Assembly (NCBI GenBank): GCA_021307315.1
Contig: JAJSPD010000003.1
Location: 558,001-622,000 of the forward strand
DNA length: 64,000 bases
Source of the DNA: Bisporella sp. PMI_857
Lineage: Eukaryota; Ascomycota; Leotiomycetes; Helotiales; Helotiaceae
Direction of reading: 5' to 3'
Numbering within the stretch: the stretch's first letter is position 1; each line of letters begins with the position of its first letter. Of the stretch, positions 24,587 through 36,485 are shown in pieces. The position numbers and the translations under genes were made by a program. The notes under the pieces are model-generated. The model was not told where the DNA came from. It worked only from the letters and a program-made list of their open reading frames with translations, and ran no database searches.

Positions 24587-26564
24587 ATGCATTATGCTCA
24601 TACTTCCCAAGCCACAGAACCTAGTTCAGTTCTGGACTCCTCCCAGATGACGCTGCCGAGGCCGCATCCGCACAACAACAACGACCTCGCTGCTCCTCGT
24701 GCGGCTCATTTGGACCCGTCGCGAGATGCTGCTGCTATCAATACAATCTCGAGACCCCAGACAAAGCATCCAGAGCCTCGTGTCACGACAATCAACCATG
24801 ACTCTGCGCATGCAAGAGATGATGCGGATGTGAACGCCAGTGGAGATATTCAAGGTAAGACATGCAGCTCATACTTGGAGTATTAAATTGAGATAAATCT
24901 AACCTGTGGTCATCGCAGTTGCACCTTCAACGGCTGCTAGCACTGGTATTCCCGATCCGCAACCACTTTCGCTCCTGCCTCGTGACACAACCTCTCTATC
25001 CTTACAAACAGCCCCTCCCACTACGAGTTTCACGAATAGTATAGAGCCTGAATCGCATTCATTACCTCCGGCTGTACAGCAAGAACCGCAGTCTACATCA
25101 CATACAGTATCATTAAGTGCTGGGACCGAAGGATACAAGGGTACATCGAAGCCAGAAGGCTCACATGAAGACAAAATGCCATTTGGTATCGGGACGCGGA
25201 GGTCCAGCACTGCAAGCGAAAATACTGGGAAACCTGCTCCAACAGTGTCGAAGGCTGCGCGAGCAAGGAATCTGGCGAATACCAATGCAGTAACAAATTA
25301 TGAAGCAGGACTACTACCCAAAGATCGTGAAGCGGAGAGAGAAGCAGTCAAGAAATATCTAGCGGCTAGGGTTAGGAATGACTGGTCTTGGCCACCTAGT
25401 GATGTCTCCAGGTAAGAGTCGAAGTTCGTGGTTGTTGAATCTTAAACTCTCAATGATTGGGAACCGAACATTAGCTTATATCTCATAGTTTTAATGCCGG
25501 AGAGAAAGATACACAATTAGGGGGCGGTGTTGTTTCACTAAAAGAGCCGACTAAGGATATTGAGGGACAACCCTCGAAGGATATCTCGAACTCAAAACAA
25601 TCGAGCGTAGAAGAGCAGAAACCAACATTCGGGGAGGAGCGGACGAAAACCGAGAATGTGGCTGGTAGTAGCTCAAACGTAGAGTAAGTTCTGACTCACG
25701 AATCCCGTCCAACAGGTATCTGTCGTGATGTTATAGTCGTTGACTTGTGCCTAGGCCACGAGACTGGAAGGAAAGGGACGATTGGAGCTATTCTAGTGAT
25801 AACAATCATGAAAGACACTTAACAGTATGTGACCAAGCACATGATGTGTACATTAAGCACCAAATTGTTGAACCGCATAGTTTCCTGCAGGACTGACAAA
25901 GTTATTTTAACAGGCAACGGAAGAGAAACCCGCCCAGGCAATTGAGAATGAAACCTCCTACGGCAAGACCCCGAGAGAGCGTCGGTGGCAGAGAAAAGTC
26001 GATATCGAAAAAGAGATGTCATGGAACGAAGGATTGCGATTCTTTACAGAACGTCGTGACGCTTGGACCGGAGCACGTTCCGGGTCTCTCGCATACAAGA
26101 AGACTCCGACTTCCGCAACTGAGGCAGCCGCCTCTAGAGAGAAGAGAGCGTCATCTCCCGGAAACGATTATGAATCTGATTGGGAAGACACTCAGATTCC
26201 GATCGCTCCGCCCATGCTTCCGGACAGTCGTATCAGGGCGCAAATCGCACCAGCAGCATATAAGACCATTTACGACAAAGTTGTGGAGCAAGGGTTAACA
26301 CCAGCTTGCCCGATAAACCTAAAGGATGTCGTAGGAAGTTGCATAGATGGCTGGAAGCGAGACGGCGTGTGGCAGAACAAGTCAGATCCAGCCGGAAATC
26401 GTAAGAGGGCTCCTACGTTTAGCAGCATACTTGGATTAAAAATTGAACCGCCAAAAGAAAAGCCAGCAGAGAATATCTCGGCCGCACGAAAAGACCATGC
26501 TTCACAGATCGGAGCCTTCAAGAGAGGGTTTGAAAAGGTCTTCAAAAAGAGATCATCGAGCTGA
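24587..26564 (+). CDS. Gag1-like clamp domain protein (formerly DUF4050)
   Basis: Exons 24587-24854, 24919-25411, 25489-25683, 25755-25824 and 25914-26564 splice in phase to 558 residues. The first 330 residues or so are low-complexity (Pro/Ser/Thr/Asn), probably disordered, with an AREAVKKYLAARVRNDW-type helix near the end of exon 2. The C-terminal exon has the conserved block of the family: a W-rich segment (RRDAWTG), PPMLPDSRIR, IYDKVVEQGLTP, PINLKDVVGSCIDGWKRDG and a basic tail. From memory of the family, the yeast-type member acts in amino-acid and TORC1-linked control; the cellular role here is not shown. The start is the ATG at 24587, since the longer frame upstream has no ATG. Confidence 0.8.
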
Positions 26565-27790
26565 TCAGGGTGTGATTTGATCAAGTTGTGAACAAGATGG
26601 AAACAGCCTAAATGTGTATCATGGGTGTGCGTTCGGGGCCTGCATAAATTGGAGCTCAATAGGAGTTACGGATCGTACGAGTTGGAATCATACATATGGG
26701 CGTTGCATATACCTTTGGAGAAGGTTAAGAGAGGAGCCGCTGTTGGAAATAGCCAGAAATATGTTATTGCATAGTACATAGTGACATAACGGCTTACTCG
26801 AGGTGCATAGGAAAGCCCCCTTCAAACGAATTGCGCAGTTCTAATGGAATCATACAGCTATGACATGGAAATCACATGTTCAATGTACTCCTTTCATTGA
26901 TAAAATTAGGGCTCTTCTGCCTCTCATTCTTCCAAATGGCAAGTTGTACTTAGTCAGTTGGTAATTTTCATTCTGCGACTTCGTCTTGATTATTGCTTTA
27001 TTTTGTTATCCTTGGAATTTGACCCATTGAGAGTCTAAATCGTTAAGAATCTAGGTAGTGTGCCCGAGCGCAGAAAATACTCATGGTTGGCTCATTTGAA
27101 AGAAAAAATCGTGGCATCTGAGCATGAGTATGATACAACCCATGCACGCACAAATGATGAAGATTACTGAGAAAGAGTAGGCGCGTCAAAGAGCGCTTGT
27201 TATGCTGACAATAGCGGGCTTCACCAAAAATGATCAAGGGAGTCGGTCTAAATGAATTGCCTATATGGTAGCGGTAGATGCTCGGGACAGTCGGGGCTTT
27301 TTTGTCAGAGCTTTTCAGCTGCAGGAAGGGGGTTTATTTTTCCTTGGTAGATAGGTTTTTGTTTTGTTTGCTTACCGAGCTATCTACTGTGGTGGCTCCT
27401 GTTTCAGTATAAAGATCACTTCTGCTTCCTTGTTTTATGAGAGCATATAGCATCCTTCCTTTCCTGTGGCCTCTTGGTAACGCGGAGGAGTTCCCTACCA
27501 CGACTGGGTCATCTAATCTCCTGTCTTGGATCTGGAAATCATAATATTTTATTCTCAATACATTATACTCAAAAATCGAGATGAGCTAGTTCGTCACCCA
27601 AGTCGAGCCCTACCCGGCCTATCCTTCTAAATCTGTCAGATTCAGCGTCTCCATCCCCATTAATATGAACCATTCCCAGCATAGGATCTCGGAGGATGTT
27701 TAACGGGCCATACTGAGACACTCTGGGGAGTGGAAGATGGCAGATGAGTAGTTGAAGGAGGCGAGTCATTAGATAGATGTTTGGTTGCTT

Positions 27791-27990
27791 TGGGGTGAGG
27801 AGATGATGGTTATGTTGAGGGTATTGAGAGGAGCGGGAGTCAAGTAAGAGGGAAATCGAGGGTTAGAGAGGGTGATGGAAGAGGAGGCAGAGAACGGATT
27901 ACAGGCTAAGAAAGGGGAGAGTCTATTGGTGGTGATGAGGACGTCTGAAGAGAAGAAAAGGAAGGATAATGGAAGGAAGAAGGAGGATGA
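27791..27990. repeat. Strongly purine-skewed tract
   Basis: Over 200 nt the plus strand is almost only G, A and some T, with about ten C residues. It contains runs such as GAAGAGGAGG and GGAAGGAAGAAGGAGGA. Such tracts can adopt unusual structures or be decayed simple repeat. Confidence 0.7.
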
Positions 27991-28085
27991 AAAAGTCTAC
28001 ATGTAGAATAACGCCAAGAAAAGAATGGAGCTCATTAAACTAGGCAAGCCTCATCATCCAGAAGAGGGGAAGAGTTTAGAGCTTT

Positions 28086-28634
28086 TCATCTGCCTGAAGA
28101 TGTTCCCAATGTGGGCGACATCTCACTTGGAGTCAGCGAGAGTGGTGTGGCAGAGGTACCAAGAGCCCGAACAACCATACGCCGTTCAACTTCCTGAGGA
28201 ACATGAAAGAGAGGACTTGGTGTTTTTAGATGATCCCCTCCACGGAGATAATGGTAGTTGCGGCAGGTGGAAGCATGATGTGCCTCCTCAAACATATCCA
28301 AGCCTTGAACTAGTGCCACCTCAGTTGAGAGCAAGAACTCGAAGTCACCGAAAAGCTCCTCTGCTCAAGCTGCTCCCTCAAGTAGCTCCTTGTACAGGAA
28401 GTCAATCCAGATTTCGAGTGAGGCCATTCCCTCAAGCAAGGCTTTGAACGATTCGAAAGGAAAGCAGAGCACGCCTGGTGTTGAATTTCTGGCCGGCAAG
28501 AGCAAGGCACTGGGTGTTAATTCAATCCTACCCGCCAATGCGGCGGCTCTTTGAGCGATACCGTGAAGGGGAGACAAAATCAAAGCTATCCTGAGGTTAA
28601 ACTCTTTAGCAGAGGAGAGCAGATGACCTTGCAA
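28086..28634 (-). pseudogene. Possible decayed coding frame, unrecognised
   Basis: Two minus-strand frames (28634-28365 and 28364-28086) are in one phase, separated by a single TGA. Read across it, they give about 180 residues rich in Leu, Glu and Ala with helix-like spacing (FESFKALLEGMASLEIW, EELFGDFEFLL). No start codon or domain is recognisable, and an overlapping plus-strand frame complicates the call. It may be the remnant of a gene or element. Confidence 0.22.
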
Positions 28635-29564
28635 CCGAGCTTAAAGGCGAGGGCGAAATCTGGCTGGATGAACTGGCATAGAGTGGAGACATGGAGGATC
28701 TCACCAAGGATCAATCGAAGCTATGCGGAGGAGGTGCGGAGGAGGTGCGGTTGAGAAGGAATTTTTAGGTTGGACGATGGGCACATGGTGTGCTGTCCAG
28801 TAAGGTTATTTCAGTGATGCTCATCAGGAACTCTCTACAGATATGGATGGCAATGCAGTTTAGCATCATCAAGATTTGATTGATACAACCAAATTGAGCT
28901 ACAATGCGTTCGATCAAACTTTGGTTAGATGTATAGAATGAGAGAGAAATGGTCAAAGTACTTTTCACTTTGCATCATAGACAAGGCAGAGAGTGGCTTT
29001 TTGTGTTGCCTCCTTTGGAAAGAAGCTTCCCAGGAAGAATAAGAGCGTGTCTTAAAACTTAAAAACGCTATCATAGTTGTGTATGATTTTGCTGCACATT
29101 ATGAATATATTCTCAAGCTTAGGCCAGGAAAGACATGCCCTCTCAGCTCATCATCTATTCCAGGGGTTTAAGCGAGCCTGGTGTATACTTGGTGGTGCTC
29201 AACAAACAAGTGGTGCGAGTGGTATGGTTTGAAAGCTCTATTCGAGTGCACGATTGGGTGGTTCTGCTGTGTAAAAGTGTGCAAAGTACCTTTCTACTCG
29301 CCAACCAAGGTACAACGAGGCCGGCGGCGCCAAGATACGTGACTTCCTTTTGCCAGCAAAGTAGGGCGAGGAAAACCGCCCTTCAACCACCCTCTTTTCC
29401 CCAACACTTGCATGAAGGAAGCGATTAAAGCGGCGAGAGGATCCTTGGCACTAGCAATAAGGTTGGACGCTTCCCCCTGACGGAATGGCAGTACAATTCA
29501 TCGCTGTTTCCGCACATTTTAATCATCGTTACACAAACACCACTCACGCTGCTTCAACGACAAC

Positions 29565-31013
29565 ATGTCTGAGCCAATGGATCCCAGCTTTAACTACTAC
29601 TTTGATTGGCCCGCTGATGGCTCCTGGGACTTCCCAACGGATGCCTGTTTTGACCCGATGCCTGCTGAAGCTGAAGCTGGCTGGGGTCTTGACAGGTGAG
29701 TTTTTTTTTTTTACCACTTGCTAACAAAAAGGGTGTCAAGTCAGATTCAAGACCGCACATACGCGAACCATTTTGACCATTTAGAAGCCATGCTCAGCTC
29801 TAGAGATTATTCCCAGCTGATTGGCACTGAAGTGGTGCACACCTACGAAAGCAGGGATTCTGTGCCAGATGATATCAGAATCCCTTCAATTGTTTCACAG
29901 CCGTCAACACCAGCACCAGCGTTTCCAGCTTCATGCACTCAGGGAATCTGTAAGTTCTAACTTTCTTGTTGCTTAGAGCAAGTCATAATTTAATTTCACT
30001 CCAGTGACTATATAGTATGTAATGAGTGTGGGAAGAATATAAATACCGATCATTTTTGGGCATATTGTTCGGGCCACGCAGCATTCAAATGTATTTCTTG
30101 CGGTGAATGTTTTAGGTATCATGACGATGTCATATATCATATCAAAAAGAATCGACACCCAGCATTTAGATGCAACGTTGCGGGATGTACTCAGACTTTT
30201 GTTAGTCTCAAGGAGCGTGCTGCTCATCATAAATTACCACATTCCACAAACGAACATGGACGAGTAACAATGGCTACTCCTTTCGACTGCGCCGAGTGTT
30301 TACAATCATGTAATTCAAAAGCGGAACTCCTCCGCCACAGCAAAGAATGTCAGCACCAGCCTTACAGATGTGAATGCGGGCAAGCCTTCTCACGACTCGA
30401 TGTTCTGAATAGGCACATTAAATCTTTCGATACCAGCGTTCCTAATTTCCCGTGCATGTTTTGTCGCCTTCATCGAGGTGAGAATGGGTTTCGAAGAGCT
30501 GATCATCTTCGGCAACATGAGCGCAACTACCACCGGCACCAAATCGAGACCGGCACCATTAATCAAGAAGAGACTCGGCCCGCCTTAAAGTATGTCTTTC
30601 CGGTCTGCTCGCATGCAGGATGCCCCAAGTACCGAAACCCAGAATTTCACCAGCTTTCACATTCGATTAGGGAAGCGAACAAACCATTCGCGAAGCTATC
30701 GGAGTATACTCAACATATGCGCGATGAACACAATGAATGCCTATATCCTTGCGATGTTGCGGGCTGTAATCGGGTTGGTCGTCGAGGCTACTTTCGCGAA
30801 AAGGATTTGATGAAGCATCGCAAAGAACAACATCCTGACGCAGATTTATATAAAGTGAGCGACCAAGTATTCATGCATACCTGTACCGAACCTGGCTGTG
30901 GCAAGACACTGGCGCTGTCTTCAGTAGGAACGCATTACCAATATCATGCGAGGCAAGCACTCCGACTCCAACGGATCGACCACCCACTGAAGATTTTCTG
31001 CAATGCATCCTGA
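29565..31013 (+). CDS. C2H2 zinc-finger protein
   Basis: Exons 29565-29695, 29732-29949 and 30016-31013 give 448 residues. The N-terminal 110 residues are acidic and Trp/Phe/Asp-rich (FDWPADGSWDF), as in activation regions. From residue 117 there is an array of zinc-binding Cys/His pairs: CNECGK, CISCGECFRYHDD, CNVAGCTQTF...H, CAECLQSC...H, CECGQAFSRLDVLNRH, then longer atypical fingers (CMFCRLHRG..., CSHAGC..., CDVAGC...H, CTEPGC...H). The finger array suggests nucleic-acid binding, probably in the nucleus. The first intron is only 36 nt with a CTAAC branch point; without splicing the frame stops at once. I cannot assign an orthologue. Confidence 0.78.
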
Positions 31014-31508
31014 TGCAATTAGATTCGCTCACAGCAACGCTCGATTTCTAATTTTTCTCTCAGATCTTTTCCTCTCTACGAACACAGAGTGTGGACGATC
31101 AAACACGTCGTAGCGAACTCTGACCGCCGCTCAATGTCTCGCCACAGCTCTGTTACTATGTTTCTTTGAGGTCTCTTGGTGTTTGTCAAATTTGAAACTT
31201 CCAGATCTGCGTTGAGGGGGTTTTCTTATGTACGCAAGCTTTATTTTGTTTTCGAAACAATCCCTTTATTGACGTGCAAATGTACCAGTATGACTTTACA
31301 TCAACTCAACTAAGTCGTCCAATGTAACGCGTCCTTGAGTAAACATATTGATCAAGATTTTCGAACTACCTGAATCTCGCATGCAGACCAAGCACTTGCT
31401 TCAAGGCGTAAAGCATGACGTAGTGCACCAGTTTAAGTTTTGCCATGAATAGACGCTCAGGGAACACTTTCCGCTAGAGCAACTGTATAGAATTTAATTT
31501 ATTATGCA
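31014..31508. other. Convergent 3' region
   Basis: This lies between the stops of two converging genes. It is T-rich and no gene is seen. Confidence 0.5.
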
Positions 31509-32614
31509 TTATCTACCAGCTCGTACACCTGGAAAACTCCTCGCACTGAGTAATACGCCCTTGACACTTCTTATACTGGCTTTGACCCTTCCGATTTCAT
31601 CATCTTCCTTTGCTCCCGTGGCACCATATCCATAACCAGCCGATCCATATGTAAAGCTCGGTGGTACATATGCTAAGCTGTCTAAGTATTCCCTTAGAAC
31701 TCCTATCGTTGTGCTTAAATCTGAGGTCTCCTGCCCTTCACTAGTGCTATCCTCCATCAATCCAGCCAAAGACGAGCTTAATCTCTCCACCTTCTCCGTC
31801 TGTTCTACAGCTGGGTTCAGCTCCTTAGGCTTCACCGTCGGACTTCCTGGCGGCGACGTCTGCACCCCAATATCGCGATGAAACAGCTCTGTTGGGTCCT
31901 CATCCTCGCTATCTACCTCCTCGTCTTTAATCGCGCGTGCAGGTGGCACCACTGACACCAGGGGCTCAAGTTTTGAGATGAGGGTTTGGAGGTTTTGAGA
32001 AGCACTGGAGAGGAGGGACAGGCGCGATGTGGTGAGCTGCGCAATCATGGGCGTAACGAGGTATGTGTTTGTGCCGTAAAGGAGGGCAGAGAGCCCGGAG
32101 AAGAGATAGAGGGTTGTTAGAAGGCGGGCTCTTGTGACCAACGGGCTAGGGGCTTGAGGCGTGGTGAGGAACTCGGGATAGGTGATTATGGGAGGTATAT
32201 CTCGGGCCTGCGAAGGCTGTGATGATTGATGCGAAGGTTGAGCTTGTGCTGTTGAATTTTGACTGGGCTGTGGAACAGCGGAGGCTGGCTGCTCAAAATT
32301 AGAAATGCTTGTGAAGGATATCCTGAGATGCTTACTTGAGAAGAGGGTGACGTTGCTTCTAGGTTTCTGGATACGCCTAGCAACTGCTGTATCTCTTCGC
32401 TCCGTAAGCTTTTGCTCTCTAAGAAGGCAATCTTCTTGTCTGTCGACTCATTGCGAACATTGTCGGCTTCTAGGAACTTCTTTGCCTGTGCTACGATCTC
32501 TCGTCGATCGGTTGGTGAGGTGTCTTTATCTGTTTCGACAGACGTATTTTTCTCTTTCTCTGGCAGTTCCAGAGTCTGTTCACCCTCTTTCTTGTCTGGG
32601 TCGGAGTCACTCAT
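31509..32614 (-). CDS. PEX14: Peroxin-14-like peroxisomal membrane protein
   Basis: Exons 32614-32336 and 32288-31509 encode 352 residues, separated by a 47-nt intron. Residues 37-80 carry the PEX14 N-terminal fold (RREIVAQAKKFL, DKKIAFLESK, EEIQQLLG), which binds PEX5 WxxxF motifs. A Gln/Ser/Pro-rich linker follows, then one hydrophobic segment around residues 150-172, a helical region with QNLQTLISKLEPL, and an acidic disordered tail. PEX14 docks cargo receptors at the peroxisome membrane. Filamentous ascomycetes also have a second PEX14-related protein (PEX33, a Pex14/17 form), and this one could be either. It is convergent with the C2H2 gene and divergent from Ies2. Confidence 0.8.
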
Positions 32615-33618
32615 TATGCAAAGTATGGAGAATGAGTTGCAAGCTGCTGGCGCATCTTCAGTATATATTGATTGTTGTCATGAGCCTCGGCTCTGAAGTT
32701 AGCTGACTAATCAGAGGCTAGCCAATTGGAAGCGATCACGAGTTTCCCCAACCAGAACGATATCGTGAATATTGGATGGCAAGTTTACAGCAACGTAGGA
32801 CAATATATTGAGCATCCTCGCTCCATTGCTGTTCGAAAGCATTGTATTTTTTGGATTGGAATGAAGGCGCTAAGCATCAACTGCATACCTAGACACTTTT
32901 GGGTACCTCCCCGCTGCCAGATTCCGTCTTGGATATTGCCCGAGAGTCAAGTCCCCCAAGTCCCAACACAACCAAAATCCACTGGTACCGGATAGCACGT
33001 TGGTCTCTTTGCCAAGTCCGTTGGAATCATGTCTGGAAAGACGGATCGACCAAGCAAACGCGTACGGAAGCTCAGCACTGACAGTGAAGGCACGGAGGAA
33101 GGAGTCTACGATTGGGCTGGGCGTAGTGGGCAATCTGGCCGGGCTGGAGCCAAGCCTAGCAAGAACGAGTAAGCATTCAAAATACCCGCTGTTGCACTAT
33201 TTTATCTGCCTTTCCATCACCATTCTCTTTGGTTGATCATTTGACATTTGCATCGGATTGCTTATCTTCCTGTGTCGCTCCCAATGCAGTGGCTGTTGAT
33301 TTTGTGGCGCCAGCCCTCCGACGTTTGTTAGCTGCCAAGGATATTTTGATCAAATTGAGGTTTGACAAACAAACGCAAGGCTGAGAAAAGACAAAGAAAG
33401 CCACGTTGTGATAGGATCAGCGTTGCGGGAAAAGCGCCCATCCTATGCAACGCACCCTCAAGTGACTGACTGTCTTGCAATTTTATCGAGGCAGTGACCC
33501 GAAAATTTCCTCAGTCACTCCATCTCCTTCCTCCCCAACATACACAAAAAATACAATCCAGCCAACTTTTCATTTGAACTCCTTATCTACCTCCGATCTT
33601 GCCATTGAAGCAGCCTCG
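32615..33618. promoter_or_regulatory. Divergent promoter region of PEX14-like and Ies2-like genes
   Basis: About 1 kb separates the two start codons. It includes the 5' leader upstream of the Ies2 ATG (33475-33618), which is an open frame without an ATG. No distinct element was recognised. Confidence 0.4.
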
Positions 33619-34948
33619 ATGTCAGCACGTCGCAGTCAGCGGTCAGCGGCGACCAAGGCGAGGTCTGTATTTGCTGACGATGTGCCGGATAGAATGACAA
33701 GACCACGTCGTACAGTCTCGGAAAAAGTAGCAACAGCTACGGTCTCACGTGGGCCCCCATCGGAAAAATCTCGAAGTCCAGAATCCATGCGTTTAACCGT
33801 TAAAACATCATCCAACAAATTGCGTGAGGCAACTCGAGCAACTCCATCTCCCGGCTCAACTATCGCGGTCAACAGCCGGGACTCCTTTCTAGGTGGAGAG
33901 ATTGTTTCTGGTAAGCGGTCGAGGAATGTGAAAAAGAGCTATGTCGTGGAAAGCGAGAGCGAAAGCGAAGCATCCGTGTCTGATTTTGGTGGTAATGGGA
34001 GCTCTGAGGCGGAAGGTGGTATCGACGTTGACGCTATGGACGAGGACGACGAAGAAAGTACGGCGCCCCCACCACCACCTCCGGTTATCAAGGTGTCTAA
34101 AGCCGCGTCCGGTCGATCTACCATAGTTGCAAAATTGCCAACCAAAGTTGATCACAAAGCCGTGGAGCAAAAGGAAATGCACCCTGGGAGCGATGATGAA
34201 GAGTTGAGTGACCTTGACAGCGATATTGAGGACGTTGAAGAGGAAGATGGTATGCAGGTAGATGGTGATGAAGATGCAGAGGGCGAGGATGACGATATGG
34301 AGGTCGATGAGGAAATTGAGGCTGAAGAAGACGCCGAGGAGGATGAGCTCGATAGTGATGATGAGACACCCGGAGATGGCAGCCGGGCCTCAACCCCAGA
34401 TCTTACGAAACTCACCAAGCGGCAGCGGGCGAGATTAGAGGAGGGCGGGAGTGGGCATCTTATGGCTCTTCCCGATGGTGAGTGCCTTTCTTTCATTAAC
34501 AATATAATGCTAAACGTGTATATAGAGGTTCAAGTCAAGAAGCACTTGACGGCGGAGGAGCATGCTATGCGACGCGCGGAAATGGCACGTAGACGAAAGA
34601 ATCTGAGCGAGAAGCGCAATGAAGAAGAAAAGGTATGTATATTCTAATGTAACCATTAGATTCATTTATTGATAAATGCAGATGGAAACGATAAACAAAC
34701 TCCTCAAGAAACAAGCACCCAAGACTAATGCAAGACGGAGCGTTTTGCAACCCACAGGCGGCGAAGGTACTCCAGAGTCAGAGCAGAAGGCTGATCCAAT
34801 TTTTGTGAGATGGGTCAGTAATAAGGACGGCCTCCGCATCGGTGTACCAGAGGAGTGGCTTGATGGCCCGATTGGATCTGTCTTCCAAGGGGGGATCAAG
34901 CAGAGTGGCGGAGGTACAGGTGGAAAGCTGATCCAGGAAGTATCATAA
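33619..34948 (+). CDS. IES2: INO80 chromatin-remodelling complex subunit Ies2 (PAPA-1 domain)
   Basis: Exons 33619-34477, 34526-34632 and 34682-34948 encode 410 residues; introns are 48 and 49 nt. The N-terminal half is basic and Ser-rich. Residues about 190-260 are a long Asp/Glu run. The C-terminal part has the PAPA-1 region: LTKRQRARLEE, the HLTAEEHAMRRAEMARRRKN helix, and KMETINKLLKKQAPKTNARR spanning the second splice. A short C-terminal domain (IFVRWVSNKDGLRIGVPEEW) closes the protein. Ies2 supports the ATPase of the INO80 nucleosome remodeller in the nucleus. The start is the ATG before SARRSQRSAA; the frame is open upstream but lacks an ATG. Confidence 0.85.
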
Positions 34949-36485
34949 TTTAGCTACTTGCTTTGGTTTTACGACTTCTATCAAGATCGCTGGCTTAGAG
35001 CAAATATCCTTAAACTGTACAATATGAACATTCTATTCCAGTCTGGGAAGCTCGAGATATGCTGAAAGATATGACACAAAGGTACGTGTTAGCCTGCGTT
35101 AATCTCACCCAGAAAATTTGGTGCTTGAACAGATGATATATCTATGTCAGCATTTGAAAACAGGGCGTCAGTAGTCTATTGCTGGGAGACTCCAGAGGTT
35201 TACACGTTGTAATATTGAGCAAAACTACAAATTATATGGGATTAATATCAGTTATATGGCGCTATGGCAACAGCAAAATTCCACTAGGTGACCAGAGCTC
35301 GGATTCCATTTATTCCTCAATAAGCATTGCTGATAGGATCCATCTAAGAACATTTCGCCTTCTTGACAATCTCCTTCAACATCTCGCCCAATCACCTGCC
35401 GCTCTCCATACGCGCTTCGGTTAGATACCATCACGCCAAACAGGTATTAGCAAATACACATACATCTCTAATGCCATGACTAATGCGGCATCACCAATAA
35501 TGCAGGTTTCGAAAGATTTGGACAAGGCCGCTCCGAGCCGGGCTTCTGGTTACCACAAGAAATGTAGAAGCAAGCTGGGGAACAGGTAAACTCGTGAACG
35601 TAGATTCGAGATGCGATTGAAGTAGCAACACCATTGTGGAAGAACACTAAAATATGCTTGAAGAATTTGATTCATGTATCAGGGACCTTTCGTACCATAT
35701 TCCTTCCGCTTTTCTAAGCCAAACTTCCTATAAACTTGAACGATTTCACAGATACAGATTAGGAGCATATATAACTCTCAGCAATCTTCGTGTATCCAAA
35801 GGCCCCTATGTCAACGTTCAAGAGGGGTGGAGCTCGACGCGCAATTATTAGAGTTCTGGAAAGTGCTCCCAATATGCCGAGTATTCCATCAGGATCCTCA
35901 ATAAGACGCCAAAACCATGCATTCTTCGGTATACCGCCTTCAATTTTAAATGTTCAGCGAATGCTAAACGCAAAAGCAGGATCGATGGTGTTTTGGGATA
36001 TCCGAGCCGGCACGATCGTGCAAGTACGGTATCTCTTAACTCTCGTGCTCAGACGTGCTTGAACAGCCGTCCTGGAGAATCGCTGACCCGCGTCTTTTGC
36101 TAGATATTCGACCTGTTTATCTACCGTGCTACGCCCGTTCTACAGCTCATTGTCCAATAAGGTATGGCAGTGGGACACTTGCTTATTGAGAATGCTCTTG
36201 AATAATACTCTATGTCACAAATACAGCTGAGGAAGCTTGAGAAGAGGCCAAGGACATGTTGTTATCGATCCGTTATATAAACAAAACTTGGTTCACTCTT
36301 TTTATCAAATGAAGTTGTGAGGGAGAAACATCAAAGCTCATTAATATGTGCTTCTATTTATATAGGCATGCAATGATATTAGATATTTTGCAAGGCCCAA
36401 ACCAAATGTTGCGCTCAAATTAACGCCTTGCTATACAAAATTTACTTGGGCGGGATCCCGCCAGAAGATCTCATAATTCTTGCGC
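34949..36485. other. Intergenic, no supported gene
   Basis: This lies between converging genes. Short plus-strand frames at 35179-35424, 35654-35851 and 35790-36062 have no recognisable domain or splice continuation. Confidence 0.45.

Larger units (their letters stand above)
26565..29564. other. Gene-poor 3 kb with a purine-rich tract and a possible decayed frame
   Basis: No complete gene is visible. Plus-strand frames at 28025-28447 and 29135-29428 look like chance openings. Two parts are noted separately: the purine-rich tract near 27,791-27,990 and a broken minus-strand frame at 28086-28634. Confidence 0.4.

Noticed and set aside
28025..28447. 140-codon plus-strand frame
   Set aside because: It overlaps a better minus-strand frame, has no recognisable feature, and looks like a shadow frame.
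33475..33618. N-terminal extension of Ies2
   Set aside because: The upstream open frame has no ATG; the ATG at 33619 begins the typical basic N-terminus.
34118..34502. Long minus-strand frames opposite Ies2
   Set aside because: They are serine- or histidine-rich shadows of the acidic GAx-rich coding strand.
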